Notes: generated from the sequence alone by a model not told the origin. DNA of 16,199 nt from Candidatus Poribacteria bacterium (GCA_009845505.1 VXZL01000573.1:1-16199); one strand, 5' to 3'. Shown: positions 1 to 8,393, numbered from the stretch's first letter. Program-made: numbers and translations.

Positions 1-2
1 GC

Positions 3-1070
3 CCCAATGCAAGCGGAAAATCGAATGTCCTAGATGCTTTGAGCCTTTTTAATAAAATGATGATTGCCGAGATGTTGCCTTCAATTGAATTCATCCGTGA
101 ACATCTTTGGGCGGGTGAGGCGCGCGACATCACCTTTCAATTACAAGTTAACGTTGAAGAAATCCCCACTCAATACGGACTGGAACTTAAAGCTGAAGAT
201 GAAAATCTTCTTTTTGACGAAACTTTATTGGTCGATGACGTTCCAGTCATCTCAATTCAGAACGGAGAGGGCAAGGTGCAGGATGAGAATAGGGAAAACC
301 TAACAAACTACAAATCTACTAAACTTGCTTTGAAATCCGCTGGGGACTATGGCAATAAGCCTATTACAAGTACTTTGACAGAGTTTGTTAAGAGTTGGGA
401 ATTTTATGATTTTCAACCACAACTCATACGAACTCATCTTTCAAGATCCTCAGCTGTTCCGGGGGAACTACGTGGATCTCCAAAGCTTGACATTCGTGGC
501 TTGAGGTTGGCGGAACTCCTCTCCGATTGGCACAAGAATACGCGAACGGATTTTGATAGTGTAAGCGCGTCCCTTGAGGCGTGTACAAACCTAAAAATTG
601 ACTACTGTGAAATTGGTGGGACTAATCAAATATGTCTCTTGGAGGGGTATAGGAACCCGATCCCTCTCGCAAGGGCCTCCGATGGCACTTTGCGTCTTGT
701 GGGATATTACATTTTGTTGAATCAGCCTGATTTACCACCGCTCATTGCTATTGAGGAACCGGAGCGAAATTTGCACCCTGGAGCACTGAAAAACATTACA
801 AATGTCCTTGAGCAAATAGCCAAACACTCTCAAGTGGTTATTACAACGCATAGTTCCCAACTCTTGGATAACTTTAAATCTGAAAGTCTATCCGATTCAC
901 TTGGTGTTTTACTCCTACGTAACCGTCCTGGATTAGGCACAGAAGTACTCAATCTTGAGGATATCCGCGGTAAACGAGCAGCACTGGATGGTTGGATAGC
1001 TGACTTCGGAATTGGCAGTGCCATTTTCGACAGCGAGCTGCTACAAGACCTCATGGAGGAACCGGTATGA
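3..1070 (+). CDS. AAA/ABC-type ATPase (AAA_21/OLD-like), 5' end cut by window
   Basis: Partial: the frame is open to the window edge, so the TTG at 39 is not a start. The codons at 3-26 read PNASGKSN, the end of a Walker A loop (G-P-N-A-S-G-K-S), so only a few dozen N-terminal residues should be missing. In the visible 355 residues there is an ABC-like signature region (ASDGT, about residues 225-229), a Walker B (IAIEEPERNLHP, about 248-259) and an H-loop (TTHS, about 281-284). This is the SMC/RecF-like head arrangement of AAA_21 ATPases found with OLD nucleases and in several phage-defence systems. The stop overlaps the next start (ATGA, 1067-1070), which implies coupling with that gene. I infer an ATP-driven sensor or regulator for the following protein. 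It could also be a restriction-linked ATPase of the Rlo kind. Confidence 0.87.
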   Translation, partial: PNASGKSNVLDALSLFNKMMIAEMLPSIEFIREHLWAGEARDITFQLQVNVEEIPTQYGLELKAEDENLLFDETLLVDDVPVISIQNGEGKVQDENRENLTNYKSTKLALKSAGDYGNKPITSTLTEFVKSWEFYDFQPQLIRTHLSRSSAVPGELRGSPKLDIRGLRLAELLSDWHKNTRTDFDSVSASLEACTNLKIDYCEIGGTNQICLLEGYRNPIPLARASDGTLRLVGYYILLNQPDLPPLIAIEEPERNLHPGALKNITNVLEQIAKHSQVVITTHSSQLLDNFKSESLSDSLGVLLLRNRPGLGTEVLNLEDIRGKRAALDGWIADFGIGSAIFDSELLQDLMEEPV

Positions 1071-1795
1071 CAAGCATAAGAGTCTGGAACTTGGAATCCG
1101 ATCATGATACGCAAGCAGTCAAATTTTTGGATAATGAATTTGCAAGATTTAGACAAACTGGACAATTGGCTATTCGGACAGCAGGAAGAAGTGCACTCCG
1201 TAAGTGCCATAAAAGGGGCGAGCCTTCGAGTAGTTGTCTGAGCAAGACAATTCGATATTATCTCAATCAAGATGATTACATTATTTTTCTTGCCGACAGC
1301 GAAATTCTGGAATTAGACCATCAAGAACGACGAGAACCAAATTCTCTTGTTGATCAACTTAGACGTGTTACCAAAATTTGGAATTTTTCTAACAAAGTAA
1401 TTTTCGCACCAGAGATTCAGGATTTTCAATCGTCTGTGACGACGTGGTGGGAAAATATCGTTTCGGACTTTCCTGCCGAACCTGAAGGTGCCCAGGAACA
1501 GTTTCGAGAAGAATGGGACAGGATCATGACCCGTATCCATGATATTTTTAAAAGTACATCAGATGACAAGTTAACGAATAATCTTGATGCGGCAATCCGG
1601 CATTATCAAGAGGGGGAAGTGACACTGGGAAGAGCTGCCGAATTAGCTGGTCTCCACCGTTTTGAATTTGAAGAGGCTTTGGCAGCAAGGAACATCTGGA
1701 AGATCGTTGAAGTTGATTCGGCAGAAGAGTTGAAAGCTGGAGTTTCTCTCATTAAAAGCCTTCACAAATCAGACGTTAGCACAGAGGAACAATAG
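1067..1795 (+). CDS. Two-part protein: TOPRIM-like N-terminus plus UPF0175 antitoxin-like C-terminus
   Basis: 242 aa; ATG at 1067 has GGAGGA at 1055-1060. Residues about 170-232 match the UPF0175 pattern (YQEGEVTLGRAAELAGLHR, then an alternating helix and EELKAG), a short helix-turn-helix antitoxin-like domain normally encoded alone beside a DUF3368 PIN gene. The N-terminal 165 residues look like the small partner proteins of AAA_21 ATPases: a first strand with Glu10 (VWNLESDHD), a hydrophobic strand ending in acidic Asp77-Ser-Glu79 (IIFLADSE), then RREPNSLVDQL (about 88-98) and FAPEIQDF (113-120). This resembles TOPRIM-like DUF4276-type proteins, so an OLD-like nuclease part is possible. That assignment is inferred; the UPF0175 part is more secure. 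Fusion of the two is unusual. The PIN gene follows after 2 bases. Confidence 0.7.
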   Translation: MTSIRVWNLESDHDTQAVKFLDNEFARFRQTGQLAIRTAGRSALRKCHKRGEPSSSCLSKTIRYYLNQDDYIIFLADSEILELDHQERREPNSLVDQLRRVTKIWNFSNKVIFAPEIQDFQSSVTTWWENIVSDFPAEPEGAQEQFREEWDRIMTRIHDIFKSTSDDKLTNNLDAAIRHYQEGEVTLGRAAELAGLHRFEFEEALAARNIWKIVEVDSAEELKAGVSLIKSLHKSDVSTEEQ

Positions 1796-1797
1796 TT

Positions 1798-2289
1798 TTG
1801 GTCTTTGTTGATACCGATGTGCTTTCAATTTTCGCCAAAATTGAGCGTTTGCCATTGCTATTTGCAGTTTTTGACCAAGAGACGCTTAATATTGCCTATG
1901 CTGTAGAAAATGAAATCAAAAGAGGTATCTCAAAAGGGTTCCACTTTTCTTACGACATCACCGTATTGCAAACGCAAGGGCGGATTCGCACATATCATCC
2001 AACGTCCATAGATCAAGAGTTTATGGGGTCTCTACCACCAACACTTGACCCAGGAGAACGCGAATCTATGGCAATTTGTAAACGTCTCACTGCGATTTTT
2101 GCCAGCAACGAACGACGAGTAATGCACTACTGCAAGGCAAATAGAATTGACTGCATCAACTTAGTTCGGATCTTACGGGCATCCTGGGAATTAAAAATTT
2201 TGACCCAAACCGATGTACGAAAAATTATAACTGAGATTGAGAAGAAAGATCGCCTTAAGTTCCGAACACTTGACCCGATTTTCAAATGA
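1798..2289 (+). CDS. PIN-domain protein (DUF3368-like putative toxin)
   Basis: 163 aa. The start is TTG at 1798, two bases after the previous stop, with GAGGA at 1784-1788 (9-base spacing). A later start would remove the first strand, which carries the hallmark Asp residues (VFVDTDVLS, D5 and D7). Further PIN features are Glu37/Glu39 (VENEI) and GERESMAIC with Glu87. The usual T-D-D-x-x-A/R site is instead ASNERRV, so the third acidic position appears to be Asn104. PIN proteins are metal-dependent RNases, mostly toxins of type II toxin-antitoxin pairs, and DUF3368 members normally sit beside UPF0175 antitoxins, as here. The stop overlaps hsdR (ATGA, 2286-2289). The substitution may weaken activity; the enzyme may also tolerate it. 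Family confidence is good, toxin role inferred. Confidence 0.72.
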   Translation: MVFVDTDVLSIFAKIERLPLLFAVFDQETLNIAYAVENEIKRGISKGFHFSYDITVLQTQGRIRTYHPTSIDQEFMGSLPPTLDPGERESMAICKRLTAIFASNERRVMHYCKANRIDCINLVRILRASWELKILTQTDVRKIITEIEKKDRLKFRTLDPIFK

Positions 2290-5200
2290 ACCCATACAGC
2301 GAAGATGAACTCATAGAACAACCTTCCCTTGCAATTCTTGCCGAAATAGGCTGGGAAACACGCAACTGCCACAGCGAATTTAACCAACAGGATGGTAGCC
2401 CACTTGGCAGGCAAACCAAATCTGAAGTCATACTCACCTCCCGACTTCAACCCGCATTACAAAGACTCAACCCCAATGCAACCCAAGACGCAATTACCCA
2501 AGCAATCGAGGAACTCACTCAATCCCGCGCACTTTTGGATCCTGTCGAAGCGAATCGCGAGATTTACAGCCTTCTCAAAGACGGTGTGAAGGTTACTGTC
2601 ACCGATCCAAACGGCGAAGGCGAAACTGTTGAAGTACTTCGGGTCATTGACTGGGAAAATCCGAAAAATAACGATTTCTTTGCTGCATCCCAATTCACGA
2701 TTACTGGAGAGATGTACACCAGACGGCCCGATATAGTCTGTTTCGTCAACGGCATTCCACTCATCCTTATGGAGTTCAAACGGATTGATGTGAACCTCTA
2801 CGCTGCCTATAACGATAACCTCCGAGACTACAAGGACACTATACCACATCTCTTTTGGTACAACGCCTTTATTCTCCTCTCTAACGGCACACAGAGCAAG
2901 GTAGGAAGCCTCACAGCCAGTTGGGAACACTTCGCCGAGTGGAAACGCGTTCAGCGTGAAGATGAACCACCTAACGCCTCTTTACAGACAATCCTACATG
3001 CCCTCTGCACACCCGAACGACTGCTTGATATTGTCGAGAACTTTATCCTGTTTATGGAGGTGCAGGGTGGATTAATCAAAATTCTCGCCAAAAACCATCA
3101 ATACCTCGGTGTCAACGGGACTGTTGGTGCTTTGGAGCAAATTGAAGACAATCACGGCAAGCTCGGTGTGTTTTGGCATACGCAAGGCAGCGGGAAAAGC
3201 ATCTCAATGCTTCTCTTTGCACAGAAAGTCTTGAGGAAAGTGCCGGGAAACTGGACATTCGTTGTTGTAACTGATCGTAAGGAATTGGACGACCAAATCT
3301 ATAAAACCTTCGCCAGTACAGTCGGTGTCTTGACCCAGCAGGAGGTACATGCAGAGAGTGTCGTCCATCTCCGCCAACTCTTAAGTGAAGACCATCGCTA
3401 TATCTTTACCCTCATTCACAAGTTCCAGACGCAAGGTAGCGAAAGGCACCCTGTTCTTTCGGAGCGGTCAGACATTGTTGTCATCACTGATGAGGCACAT
3501 CGCAGTCAATACGATACACTCGCCTTGAACATGCGTACTGCGCTTCCCAACGCCGCATTTGTCGCATTTACCGGTACGCCCCTCATGACTGGCGAAGAAA
3601 AGACGAAATCCGTATTCGGTGATTATGTGAGTGTTTACAACTTTAATCAATCTATCGTTGACGGTGCAACCGTTCCACTCTATTATGAAAACCGTGTGCC
3701 GACCCTACACTTGATGAACGAAGACTTTAACGCAGATATCGAACAGATTCTTGACGAAGCCGAGCTTGATGAGGCACAAGAGGCGAGGCTTGAACACGAA
3801 TTCGCCAGAGAGTATCATCTCATCACACGAGAGGAACGCTTAGAAACCATCGCTGAAGATATTGTTGAGCACTTTATGGGCAGGGGTTACCAAGGTAAAG
3901 CAATGGTCATCTCAATTGACAAAGCCACTGCCGTTAAGATGTTCGACAAGGTTCAGAAACATTGGAAGCGGCACATTAAGCGTCTAAAATCGGAGAGGTC
4001 TACACAGACGGATAGCGAACGGATCTTCTTAGAGGAAAGAATTAACTACATGGAAGAAACCGATATGGCAGTTGTCGTTTCTCCGGGACAAAACGAGATT
4101 GATGACCTTAGAGAAAGAGGCGTTGATATCGAACCCCACCGCCGCCGTATGAACGCTGAAGATTTAGATACCAAGTTCAAAGACGCGGACGATCCCTTCC
4201 GAATCGTCTTCGTTTGTGCGATGTGGATTACAGGTTTCGATGTTCCTTCCTGTTCCACAATCTACCTCGACAAGCCCCAGCGAAATCATACCTTGATGCA
4301 GACCATCGCCAGAGCCAACCGCGTCTTTGGTGATAAAAATAATGGTTTAATTGTTGACTACATCGGGGTTTTCCGAGACCTTGAAAAAGCGTTGGCGATT
4401 TATGCCACTGGTGCCGATGTTGAAGGAGACCAAACGCCAATCGCGGATAAGTCGAAACTGGTCGAAAAACTCAGAAAGGCGATCGCTGAAATCTCCGAAT
4501 TCTGCGAAGGTCTCGGTGTTGACTTGGCGGAAGCCCAAACGGATCACGCTCTGCAAAACATCAGCCAAATCAATGATGCGGTGGAACGCATCTTGATTAA
4601 CGATGAAACGAAAAAGAATTACCTACAGTTAGCAGTGAACGCCACTAAACTATACAAAGCGATTCTGCCCGACCCCGATGCATACGAGTTCACCAGAATT
4701 TGCCAACTGATCAATGTCATCGCACAGAAAATCAGGAATTTAACACCACCGGCTGACATCTCCGGTGTGATGACAGAAGTCGAAACCTTGCTTGACCTAT
4801 CAATCGCACCCGAAGGCTACCGTATTGAGATACCGCCTGACAGTTATGATATGAATCAGATAGATTTAAGCCAAATCGACTTCGAGCAGTTAAGCGAACA
4901 ATTCAATACACAACACAAACACGTTGAGGCAGAGAGACTTAGAGGGGCAATCAACACGAAACTCACTGTGATGGTTCGCCTCAACAGAACCCGTATGGAT
5001 TATCAGGCAAAATTTGAGCAGATGATTGCAGAATACAACGCAGGCACTATTGGTGTCGAGGATTATTTTGAGAGGCTTTTTGACTTTGTTAGCGATCTCA
5101 ATCAAGAAGACCAACGCTCCGGTACGGAAGACCTCTCTGAAGAGGAATTGGCGGTGTTTGATCTCCTGACACGGCGGGAGCCGCATCTAACTGTCCCTGA

Positions 5201-5447
5201 GCGAGACGAAGTGAAGACTGCAGTGAGAAAAATGCTTGAGACGCTCAAACAGGAGAAATTGGTCTTGGATTGGCGGAAACGGATCCAGTCGAGAGCGGAA
5301 GTCAAGGAAACGGTTAACAACATACTCGATGCTGAGCTGCCGCAACCTTACACACAAGAATTGTTCGGTCAGAAGTCCGAGGCGGTTTATCAGCACATCT
5401 ACGATTCTTACTACGGCGAGGGAAAAAGCATTTATACCGAGAATTAA
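2286..5447 (+). CDS. hsdR: Type I restriction endonuclease subunit R (HsdR)
   Basis: 1053 aa, normal for the family. HsdR is the ATP-dependent DNA translocase and nuclease of the HsdR2M2S complex, cutting unmodified DNA at a distance. Visible parts: an N-terminal PD-(D/E)XK nuclease with Pro148-Asp149 and Glu163-Phe-Lys165; helicase motif I (TQGSGKS, 299-305); DEAH (402-405) followed by RSQYD; motif III FTGTP (428-432); motif V TGFD (649-652); motif VI QTIARANR (672-679); then a long helical C-terminus that should bind the methylase. All key residues are present, so it looks intact. The start overlaps the PIN gene by four bases and has no strong ribosome site, which suggests translational coupling. 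hsdM and hsdS are not downstream, where the next gene is convergent; they must be to the left or absent. Confidence 0.96.
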   Translation: MNPYSEDELIEQPSLAILAEIGWETRNCHSEFNQQDGSPLGRQTKSEVILTSRLQPALQRLNPNATQDAITQAIEELTQSRALLDPVEANREIYSLLKDGVKVTVTDPNGEGETVEVLRVIDWENPKNNDFFAASQFTITGEMYTRRPDIVCFVNGIPLILMEFKRIDVNLYAAYNDNLRDYKDTIPHLFWYNAFILLSNGTQSKVGSLTASWEHFAEWKRVQREDEPPNASLQTILHALCTPERLLDIVENFILFMEVQGGLIKILAKNHQYLGVNGTVGALEQIEDNHGKLGVFWHTQGSGKSISMLLFAQKVLRKVPGNWTFVVVTDRKELDDQIYKTFASTVGVLTQQEVHAESVVHLRQLLSEDHRYIFTLIHKFQTQGSERHPVLSERSDIVVITDEAHRSQYDTLALNMRTALPNAAFVAFTGTPLMTGEEKTKSVFGDYVSVYNFNQSIVDGATVPLYYENRVPTLHLMNEDFNADIEQILDEAELDEAQEARLEHEFAREYHLITREERLETIAEDIVEHFMGRGYQGKAMVISIDKATAVKMFDKVQKHWKRHIKRLKSERSTQTDSERIFLEERINYMEETDMAVVVSPGQNEIDDLRERGVDIEPHRRRMNAEDLDTKFKDADDPFRIVFVCAMWITGFDVPSCSTIYLDKPQRNHTLMQTIARANRVFGDKNNGLIVDYIGVFRDLEKALAIYATGADVEGDQTPIADKSKLVEKLRKAIAEISEFCEGLGVDLAEAQTDHALQNISQINDAVERILINDETKKNYLQLAVNATKLYKAILPDPDAYEFTRICQLINVIAQKIRNLTPPADISGVMTEVETLLDLSIAPEGYRIEIPPDSYDMNQIDLSQIDFEQLSEQFNTQHKHVEAERLRGAINTKLTVMVRLNRTRMDYQAKFEQMIAEYNAGTIGVEDYFERLFDFVSDLNQEDQRSGTEDLSEEELAVFDLLTRREPHLTVPERDEVKTAVRKMLETLKQEKLVLDWRKRIQSRAEVKETVNNILDAELPQPYTQELFGQKSEAVYQHIYDSYYGEGKSIYTEN

Positions 5448-5448
5448 A

Positions 5449-5495
5449 GGCGAGGTGTTTTTGCTTGGGTGTTTCCCCTAGGAAACCTCGCCTAC
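5449..5495. repeat. REP-like palindrome between convergent hsdR and pfp ends
   Basis: GGCGAGGT at 5449-5456 pairs with ACCTCGCC at 5485-5492, and an inner stem GTTTCC/GGAAAC (5471-5476, 5481-5486, loop CCTA) lies between them. Read on the minus strand the arm is headed by GTAG (5492-5495), the tetranucleotide found at the foot of REP hairpins. It starts one base after the hsdR stop. The same GGCGAGG core recurs at 15079. It may also act as a bidirectional transcription barrier, but there is no clear U-tract. Confidence 0.6.
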
Positions 5496-5513
5496 CCGAG
5501 ATGGGTCGGTGTA

Positions 5514-6734
5514 TCACCCAATCTCGCCAATCTCAATCAATCGAGGCACCAATGACAACCGATCATCCAATGACAATTCTGGGTGTGGCAAGTCCCCAAA
5601 CAACGGACGGAAATATCCCGCACCCGCTGGAGATATCTGGTAGCGTTCCGCGTCGTAGAACCGCAGATCAAGATCCCGGCGAATCACATGCCCCGTCTCA
5701 TCGCGCTTGAGCACCTGTTCCAACGGCAATAGCGTCGGTTCAATACCAGTATCTGTTCGCGTGATAGTCGCAACACCGTTGAACATCCCCTCTGAGAGTG
5801 CCTGTACCGCGATCGCGCCTGCTTTCATAGCAGTGTCCCTATCCAATGGAATCGGGCTACCACATCGTTGGAGATAGCCGAGAATCAACGCACGAAACGC
5901 TGAACTTGGAATTTCTGGGAGCAGTTTCTTCATCGCTTCAACGATGATTTCTGAACATCCCCCCGGTTTCGTATGCCCAAAAGCATCGAGTTCCGCTTGG
6001 GAGCTAATCATCAATTCCCCGGCATCGTTCCGAATCCCCTCCGACACGACAACAATGACGTTCCCTTGTGCTGCGTGTTTTTCACGAATCGCTTCCGCCA
6101 GTCTCTCAGGTTGATATGGGATCTCTGGGACAACAATAAGGTCTGCCTGCCCATAGGCTGCGGAGAGTGTTAACCAACCGGCATCTCTACCCATCGCTTC
6201 AACAACAATCACACGGTCATGGGAATAGGTAGTCGTCCGTAGGTCTCGGACGGCATTGATAACGCTCTGCGCCGATGACGGGAAACCGGGGCAGAAGTAG
6301 TTCACCATCTTAGAGTAATCAACAGCATCACCTTCTGGCGGATTTATACCGACATCGTTATCAATCGTTTTGGTCACAAACGTGGTCGTGAATTGGTCTG
6401 AAAGTGCGGTACCAACCGTCAAAGTGTCATCGCCACCTATCGGAATCAAACCACTGATGTCCAGCTTTTTCAGATTGCTTACCGCTTCGTCTAACTTATT
6501 ATCTTTAATCAAGTTCGTGCGCGAGCTTTTTAGTAGTGTTCCGCCACGGTTCTCATCAATCAGGTCCGGGGTTAACGTAAAATAGCGTCCGCCTTTTAGG
6601 ACACCGCGCCACCCTTCCATAAACCCAACCAATTCAAAACCGAGTTCCTCGGCTTTTAAGGCGATGCCTTTAAGGGTGGCGTTGAGTGCGCTCGTATCGC
6701 CACCCCCTGTTAAAACACCGATCTTTTTAGGCAT
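5514..6734 (-). CDS. pfp: 6-phosphofructokinase, predicted pyrophosphate-dependent
   Basis: 406 aa; ATG at 6734 with AAGGAG at 6742-6747 (7-base spacing). It phosphorylates fructose-6-phosphate to fructose-1,6-bisphosphate in glycolysis. The N-terminal loop is GVLTGGGDTSALNA (6-19), related to GxLTSGGDxxGxNA. The phosphate-donor site reads GGDD (100-103) and KTIDND (122-127, catalytic Asp125). E. coli PfkA has Gly at the positions of Asp103 and Lys122; Asp plus Lys there is the known signature of PPi-dependent enzymes, whose reaction is reversible. MGRDAGW (181-187) contacts the sugar phosphate and PGGCSEI is further on. After TIDND the loop to the next conserved helix is long, about 20 residues. 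It is last in a probable three-gene minus-strand operon. Family certain; donor choice inferred. Confidence 0.93.
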   Translation of the reverse strand: MPKKIGVLTGGGDTSALNATLKGIALKAEELGFELVGFMEGWRGVLKGGRYFTLTPDLIDENRGGTLLKSSRTNLIKDNKLDEAVSNLKKLDISGLIPIGGDDTLTVGTALSDQFTTTFVTKTIDNDVGINPPEGDAVDYSKMVNYFCPGFPSSAQSVINAVRDLRTTTYSHDRVIVVEAMGRDAGWLTLSAAYGQADLIVVPEIPYQPERLAEAIREKHAAQGNVIVVVSEGIRNDAGELMISSQAELDAFGHTKPGGCSEIIVEAMKKLLPEIPSSAFRALILGYLQRCGSPIPLDRDTAMKAGAIAVQALSEGMFNGVATITRTDTGIEPTLLPLEQVLKRDETGHVIRRDLDLRFYDAERYQISPAGAGYFRPLFGDLPHPELSLDDRLSLVPRLIEIGEIG

Positions 6735-6741
6735 ATTAAAA

Positions 6742-6747
6742 CTCCTT
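6742..6747 (-). promoter_or_regulatory. Ribosome binding site of pfp
   Basis: AAGGAG on the minus strand, 7 bases before the ATG. It lies just outside the large hairpin at 6756-6794, so the hairpin does not cover it. Confidence 0.75.
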
Positions 6748-6755
6748 TTTTATTG

Positions 6756-6794
6756 GTTTTCGGTTCGCATTGCTACGCAATGCGAACCGAAAAC
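6756..6794. repeat. Perfect 18-bp hairpin between TPP enzyme gene and pfp
   Basis: Arms 6756-6773 and 6777-6794 are exact reverse complements with a 3-base loop (TAC on +). The outer end touches the stop codon of the TPP gene (6794-6796). In the minus-strand transcript the hairpin is followed by an A-rich run and the pfp ribosome site, not by U residues, so it is not a standard terminator. It could be an mRNA stabiliser or processing site that sets the relative level of the two enzymes, or an inserted palindromic repeat. Confidence 0.85.
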
Positions 6795-8353
6795 TACTTC
6801 ACGACTTCAAGAAGAACGGGCTTGTCAAAAGCGAGTGCTTTTTCAAATGTCGGCTTAAAATCGTTCGGATCTTCAACCCGTAGACCGACTGCACCGAACG
6901 ACTCAGCGAACTGTACGAAGTCCGGATTAGCCAATTCAACACCAATCCGTTTGCCGAAACGTCGCAGTTGACCGCGTTCAATAGAGGTATATTGATTGTC
7001 GTTCATCACAAGCGTCACGACGGGTAGATTATACATCACGGCTGTTGCGAGGTCTGGACAGGACATCAAGAAACCGCCGTCACCGCTCAGCGCAACCACC
7101 TTCCGTTCTGGATAAGCGACCTGTGCACCAATAGCACCCGTCAATCCAATTCCCATCGCAACAGAGACACCCGAAAAGATGTAGCTGCCGGGATGGTAAC
7201 ACGGGAAATGCTGCAGCGCGCCGTAGCCAGTGATATTAACATCGACCGATAGGATTGCATCGTGTGGCATCACATCGCGCATCTCCTTGAGAATCTGAGG
7301 TGGCTCAATTGCGGTGAATCGACGGCGCAATTCGCGTAGACCTTCACCCCAACCACCGGACCGGTTCTCATCACGCAGCGCAGCGTTCAACTGACGCAAA
7401 ACGAGTTTGGGATTCGCACCGATACCGACGGTCGCCGGATATTCCTTGTGTATCTCTTCCGTATCTGCCTCAATATGCAACAAGGGTTGTGGAATCTTGA
7501 GGCTCCAGTTTCCCGTGTCCCGATAGTTGAACCGTGTCCCAACGGCAACAAGGAGATCAGATGCTTCCATCGCCGCTTGCGCAACACCGTCGCGGAATAT
7601 GCCAATGACATTCGGTGAATCTTCAGGCACCGAACCTTTTCCAAAACCGGTCATCACGATGGGCGCGTCTAACAGTTGTGCAAACTCAAGCATCTCTGCA
7701 GTAGCGCGCGTATGATTGATACCCCCACCAGAGATAATTAGTGGACGTTCCGATTTATTCAGTAGTTCCAAAGCGGCATCTACGTCTTGTGGACTCGCTG
7801 CTGTTTGGATACCGTTGTTATACGGCGGAACTGAAAAATCTGCCGATGCATCCAACGCATCTTTCGCCAACTCAATCAGCACCGGTCCCGGTCTACCTGA
7901 ACGGAGTGCACTGAAACTCCGATTGATTGCGCCTGGAATCTGATCGACCCGATGCACAATTTCCAGATGTTTCGTCATTGGCGTAAAGGCGGCGCGTTGA
8001 TCCAAACCGTGGAAACTCTTCTTTGGATCGCGCGAGGCTAAGTAAGATGGATTCTGACCCGTAATCCAGAGGACGGGTGAAGATGCCGTATTCGCCTCGC
8101 CAATACCGATAGAGGCGTTATTAGAACCGGGACCCGGGACAGTCATACAGACCCCGACCTCACCCGTTGCGCGCGCATAACCGTCTGCCATAAACGACGC
8201 GCCACCTTCATGGCGTGTCACATAGTGCTGGATGCTATCTTGGTTGTTATACAGTGATTCATAGACGGTATCGAGATGGTTGCCCGGTAAACCGAAAATG
8301 ACGCTCACACCTTGTGCCTTCAAACCTTCAACAAAAAGATCTCCACCTGTCAT
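6794..8353 (-). CDS. Thiamine-pyrophosphate enzyme, acetolactate synthase/benzoylformate decarboxylase type
   Basis: 519 aa, close to the family norm of about 530-570. It has the three-domain plan: an N-terminal pyrimidine-binding domain with the activating glutamate in RHEGGA (Glu49) after GLPGNHLD (21-28); a middle domain with SGGGI and VAVGTRFNYRD; and a C-terminal diphosphate-binding domain with GDG (424-426) and NDN (451-453), the Mg/TPP motif. ATG at 8353 is preceded by AAAGGGG (8360-8366, 6-base spacing). Members carry out decarboxylation or ligation of 2-keto acids. The exact substrate cannot be read from sequence, and no small regulatory subunit (IlvN) is nearby, so a dedicated biosynthetic acetolactate synthase is less likely. 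It sits between a glycosidase-like gene and pfp, which suggests carbohydrate catabolism. Confidence 0.9.
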   Translation of the reverse strand: MTGGDLFVEGLKAQGVSVIFGLPGNHLDTVYESLYNNQDSIQHYVTRHEGGASFMADGYARATGEVGVCMTVPGPGSNNASIGIGEANTASSPVLWITGQNPSYLASRDPKKSFHGLDQRAAFTPMTKHLEIVHRVDQIPGAINRSFSALRSGRPGPVLIELAKDALDASADFSVPPYNNGIQTAASPQDVDAALELLNKSERPLIISGGGINHTRATAEMLEFAQLLDAPIVMTGFGKGSVPEDSPNVIGIFRDGVAQAAMEASDLLVAVGTRFNYRDTGNWSLKIPQPLLHIEADTEEIHKEYPATVGIGANPKLVLRQLNAALRDENRSGGWGEGLRELRRRFTAIEPPQILKEMRDVMPHDAILSVDVNITGYGALQHFPCYHPGSYIFSGVSVAMGIGLTGAIGAQVAYPERKVVALSGDGGFLMSCPDLATAVMYNLPVVTLVMNDNQYTSIERGQLRRFGKRIGVELANPDFVQFAESFGAVGLRVEDPNDFKPTFEKALAFDKPVLLEVVK

Positions 8354-8393
8354 GATTAACCCCTTTCATAGTGAGTAATCTCGATTTCAAATT

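Noticed and set aside
39..41. TTG as the start of the first gene
   Set aside because: The frame stays open to base 3 and encodes the end of a Walker A loop, so the gene begins left of the window.
4890..5396. Several open frames antisense to hsdR
   Set aside because: They lack motifs and ribosome sites and sit opposite a conserved coding region.
6756..6794. Rho-independent terminator
   Set aside because: A strong stem, but no U-tract follows on either strand.
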